Shown in pieces: positions 45,537 to 46,138 of a stretch of 46,138 nucleotides of DNA. The notes below the pieces were generated by a model. That model was not told where the DNA came from and searched no databases. It was given only the letters and a program-made list of their open reading frames with translations. The translations under genes were made by a program, and so were the position numbers. The DNA is taken from positions 27,984 to 74,121 of the forward strand of contig MHBW01000035.1 in NCBI GenBank assembly GCA_001816385.1. Reading direction: 5' to 3'. The stretch comes from Candidatus Blackburnbacteria bacterium RIFCSPHIGHO2_01_FULL_43_15b. GTDB lineage: Bacteria; Patescibacteriota; Microgenomatia; UBA8517; UBA10165. Positions within the stretch are counted from its first letter, which is position 1. Each line of letters opens with the position of its first letter.

Positions 45537-45581
45537 GGTGTCCTATCTAGACCACCTTCCAGGTGGGACAGATTCGCCACC
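45537..45581 (+). repeat. 45-bp nested palindrome, copy 4
   Basis: GGTGTCCTATCTAGACCACCTTCCAGGTGGGACAGATTCGCCACC. Confidence 0.9.
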
Positions 45582-45584
45582 TTA

Positions 45585-46000
45585 AGGTGGAGATGCTTTA
45601 TCTCCTCTCGAATCTGAACATCGGTTAGAGGTTGTTCTTTGCTTTGACCCAGCGCAGCGAGGGAAAATATTCCTTGTGATAGCCATGTTCTACCAGCAGA
45701 TTGCAAATACGCGTGTAGAGCGTGTCGGCAACCAAGGATGTTAGCACCCACTCTTGTGTGGGACGCCTTCTCCTAATGCGCTGTCCACACCCTCGTTTGT
45801 GGCGTGAAGTATGTGCGTGAACTTCACTATGTCGAGTTTGCTGCAGTGACTCTCCAGACGCGAAAGAAACTCTGGCACTGTCCTGCGAGTGAAGTCACCG
45901 GAAATTGCGGTCGCGTAATTCAGAGCTTCTATCTCTGCAGTCCTGCGGGCGCTGTTTCTCCACCCCCTGGGAAACTTGGGCATTACAATCTCTCCTGTAA
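45585..46000 (-). pseudogene. Possible decayed ORF region, perhaps a transposase remnant (unassigned)
   Basis: Only short broken minus-strand ORFs; a fragment TLYTRICNLLVEHGYHKEYFPSLRWVKAKNNL vaguely resembles transposase linker regions; adjacent to a palindrome copy. Confidence 0.2.
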
Positions 46001-46138
46001 AGTGCGAGGTGGGTTATACTAGCACTTTCTGCAGTAAAACACAAACTATCGCAATATTCTCCGTACAAATCCGACACTTCCAGTAGAATATGGAAGTGAA
46101 CCAATTAACAAAGATAAGTCTTGCCTGGGAACTGTTTG

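Noticed and set aside
1-46138. CRISPR array, tRNA or rRNA genes
   Set aside because: No regularly spaced direct repeats and no convincing tRNA T-arm/acceptor pattern or rRNA sequence were seen; a tRNAscan/Infernal run would be needed to be certain.

Overview
The window looks like a chromosomal segment of a Patescibacteria/CPR-type genome, probably Microgenomates-like. That placement is inferred from gene content and style; no rRNA is present. Core genes: efp, a rluA-family pseudouridine synthase, yebC, xer-type recombinase, gyrA, gyrB, hppA-type pyrophosphatase, holB-like, rpsP, khpA-like, rnc, an ACP homologue, nusB, rpmF and recG. A large type IV pilus locus (pilB-pilT-pilC, about ten pilin or pseudopilin genes, pilD, pilM-N-O) spans about 27.3-41.0 kb. 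Most notable: (1) a ~56-bp element family with two hairpin arms whose stems covary between copies; one copy is read through in-frame inside rluA, a half copy forms the convergent 3' ends of rluA and its neighbour, and one copy sits 5 nt before the xer start codon. (2) A second composite GTCAT...ATGAC hairpin element family, also read through in rluA and repeated in the pilus locus. (3) A 45-bp nested palindrome in four copies, one with an inverted hairpin tip. (4) A GyrA mini-intein at a site 12 residues upstream of the mycobacterial one. (5) Several promoters spaced for leaderless transcription, including a signal-peptide surface protein whose only plausible start appears to be ATC. (6) An ACP homologue lacking the phosphopantetheine serine. 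(7) Pilin-like proteins without a prepilin cleavage motif and shared Cys-rich C-terminal motifs. (8) A GC-rich, Thr/Pro-rich secreted protein gene with its own large terminator hairpin. No CRISPR array, tRNA or rRNA was recognised.
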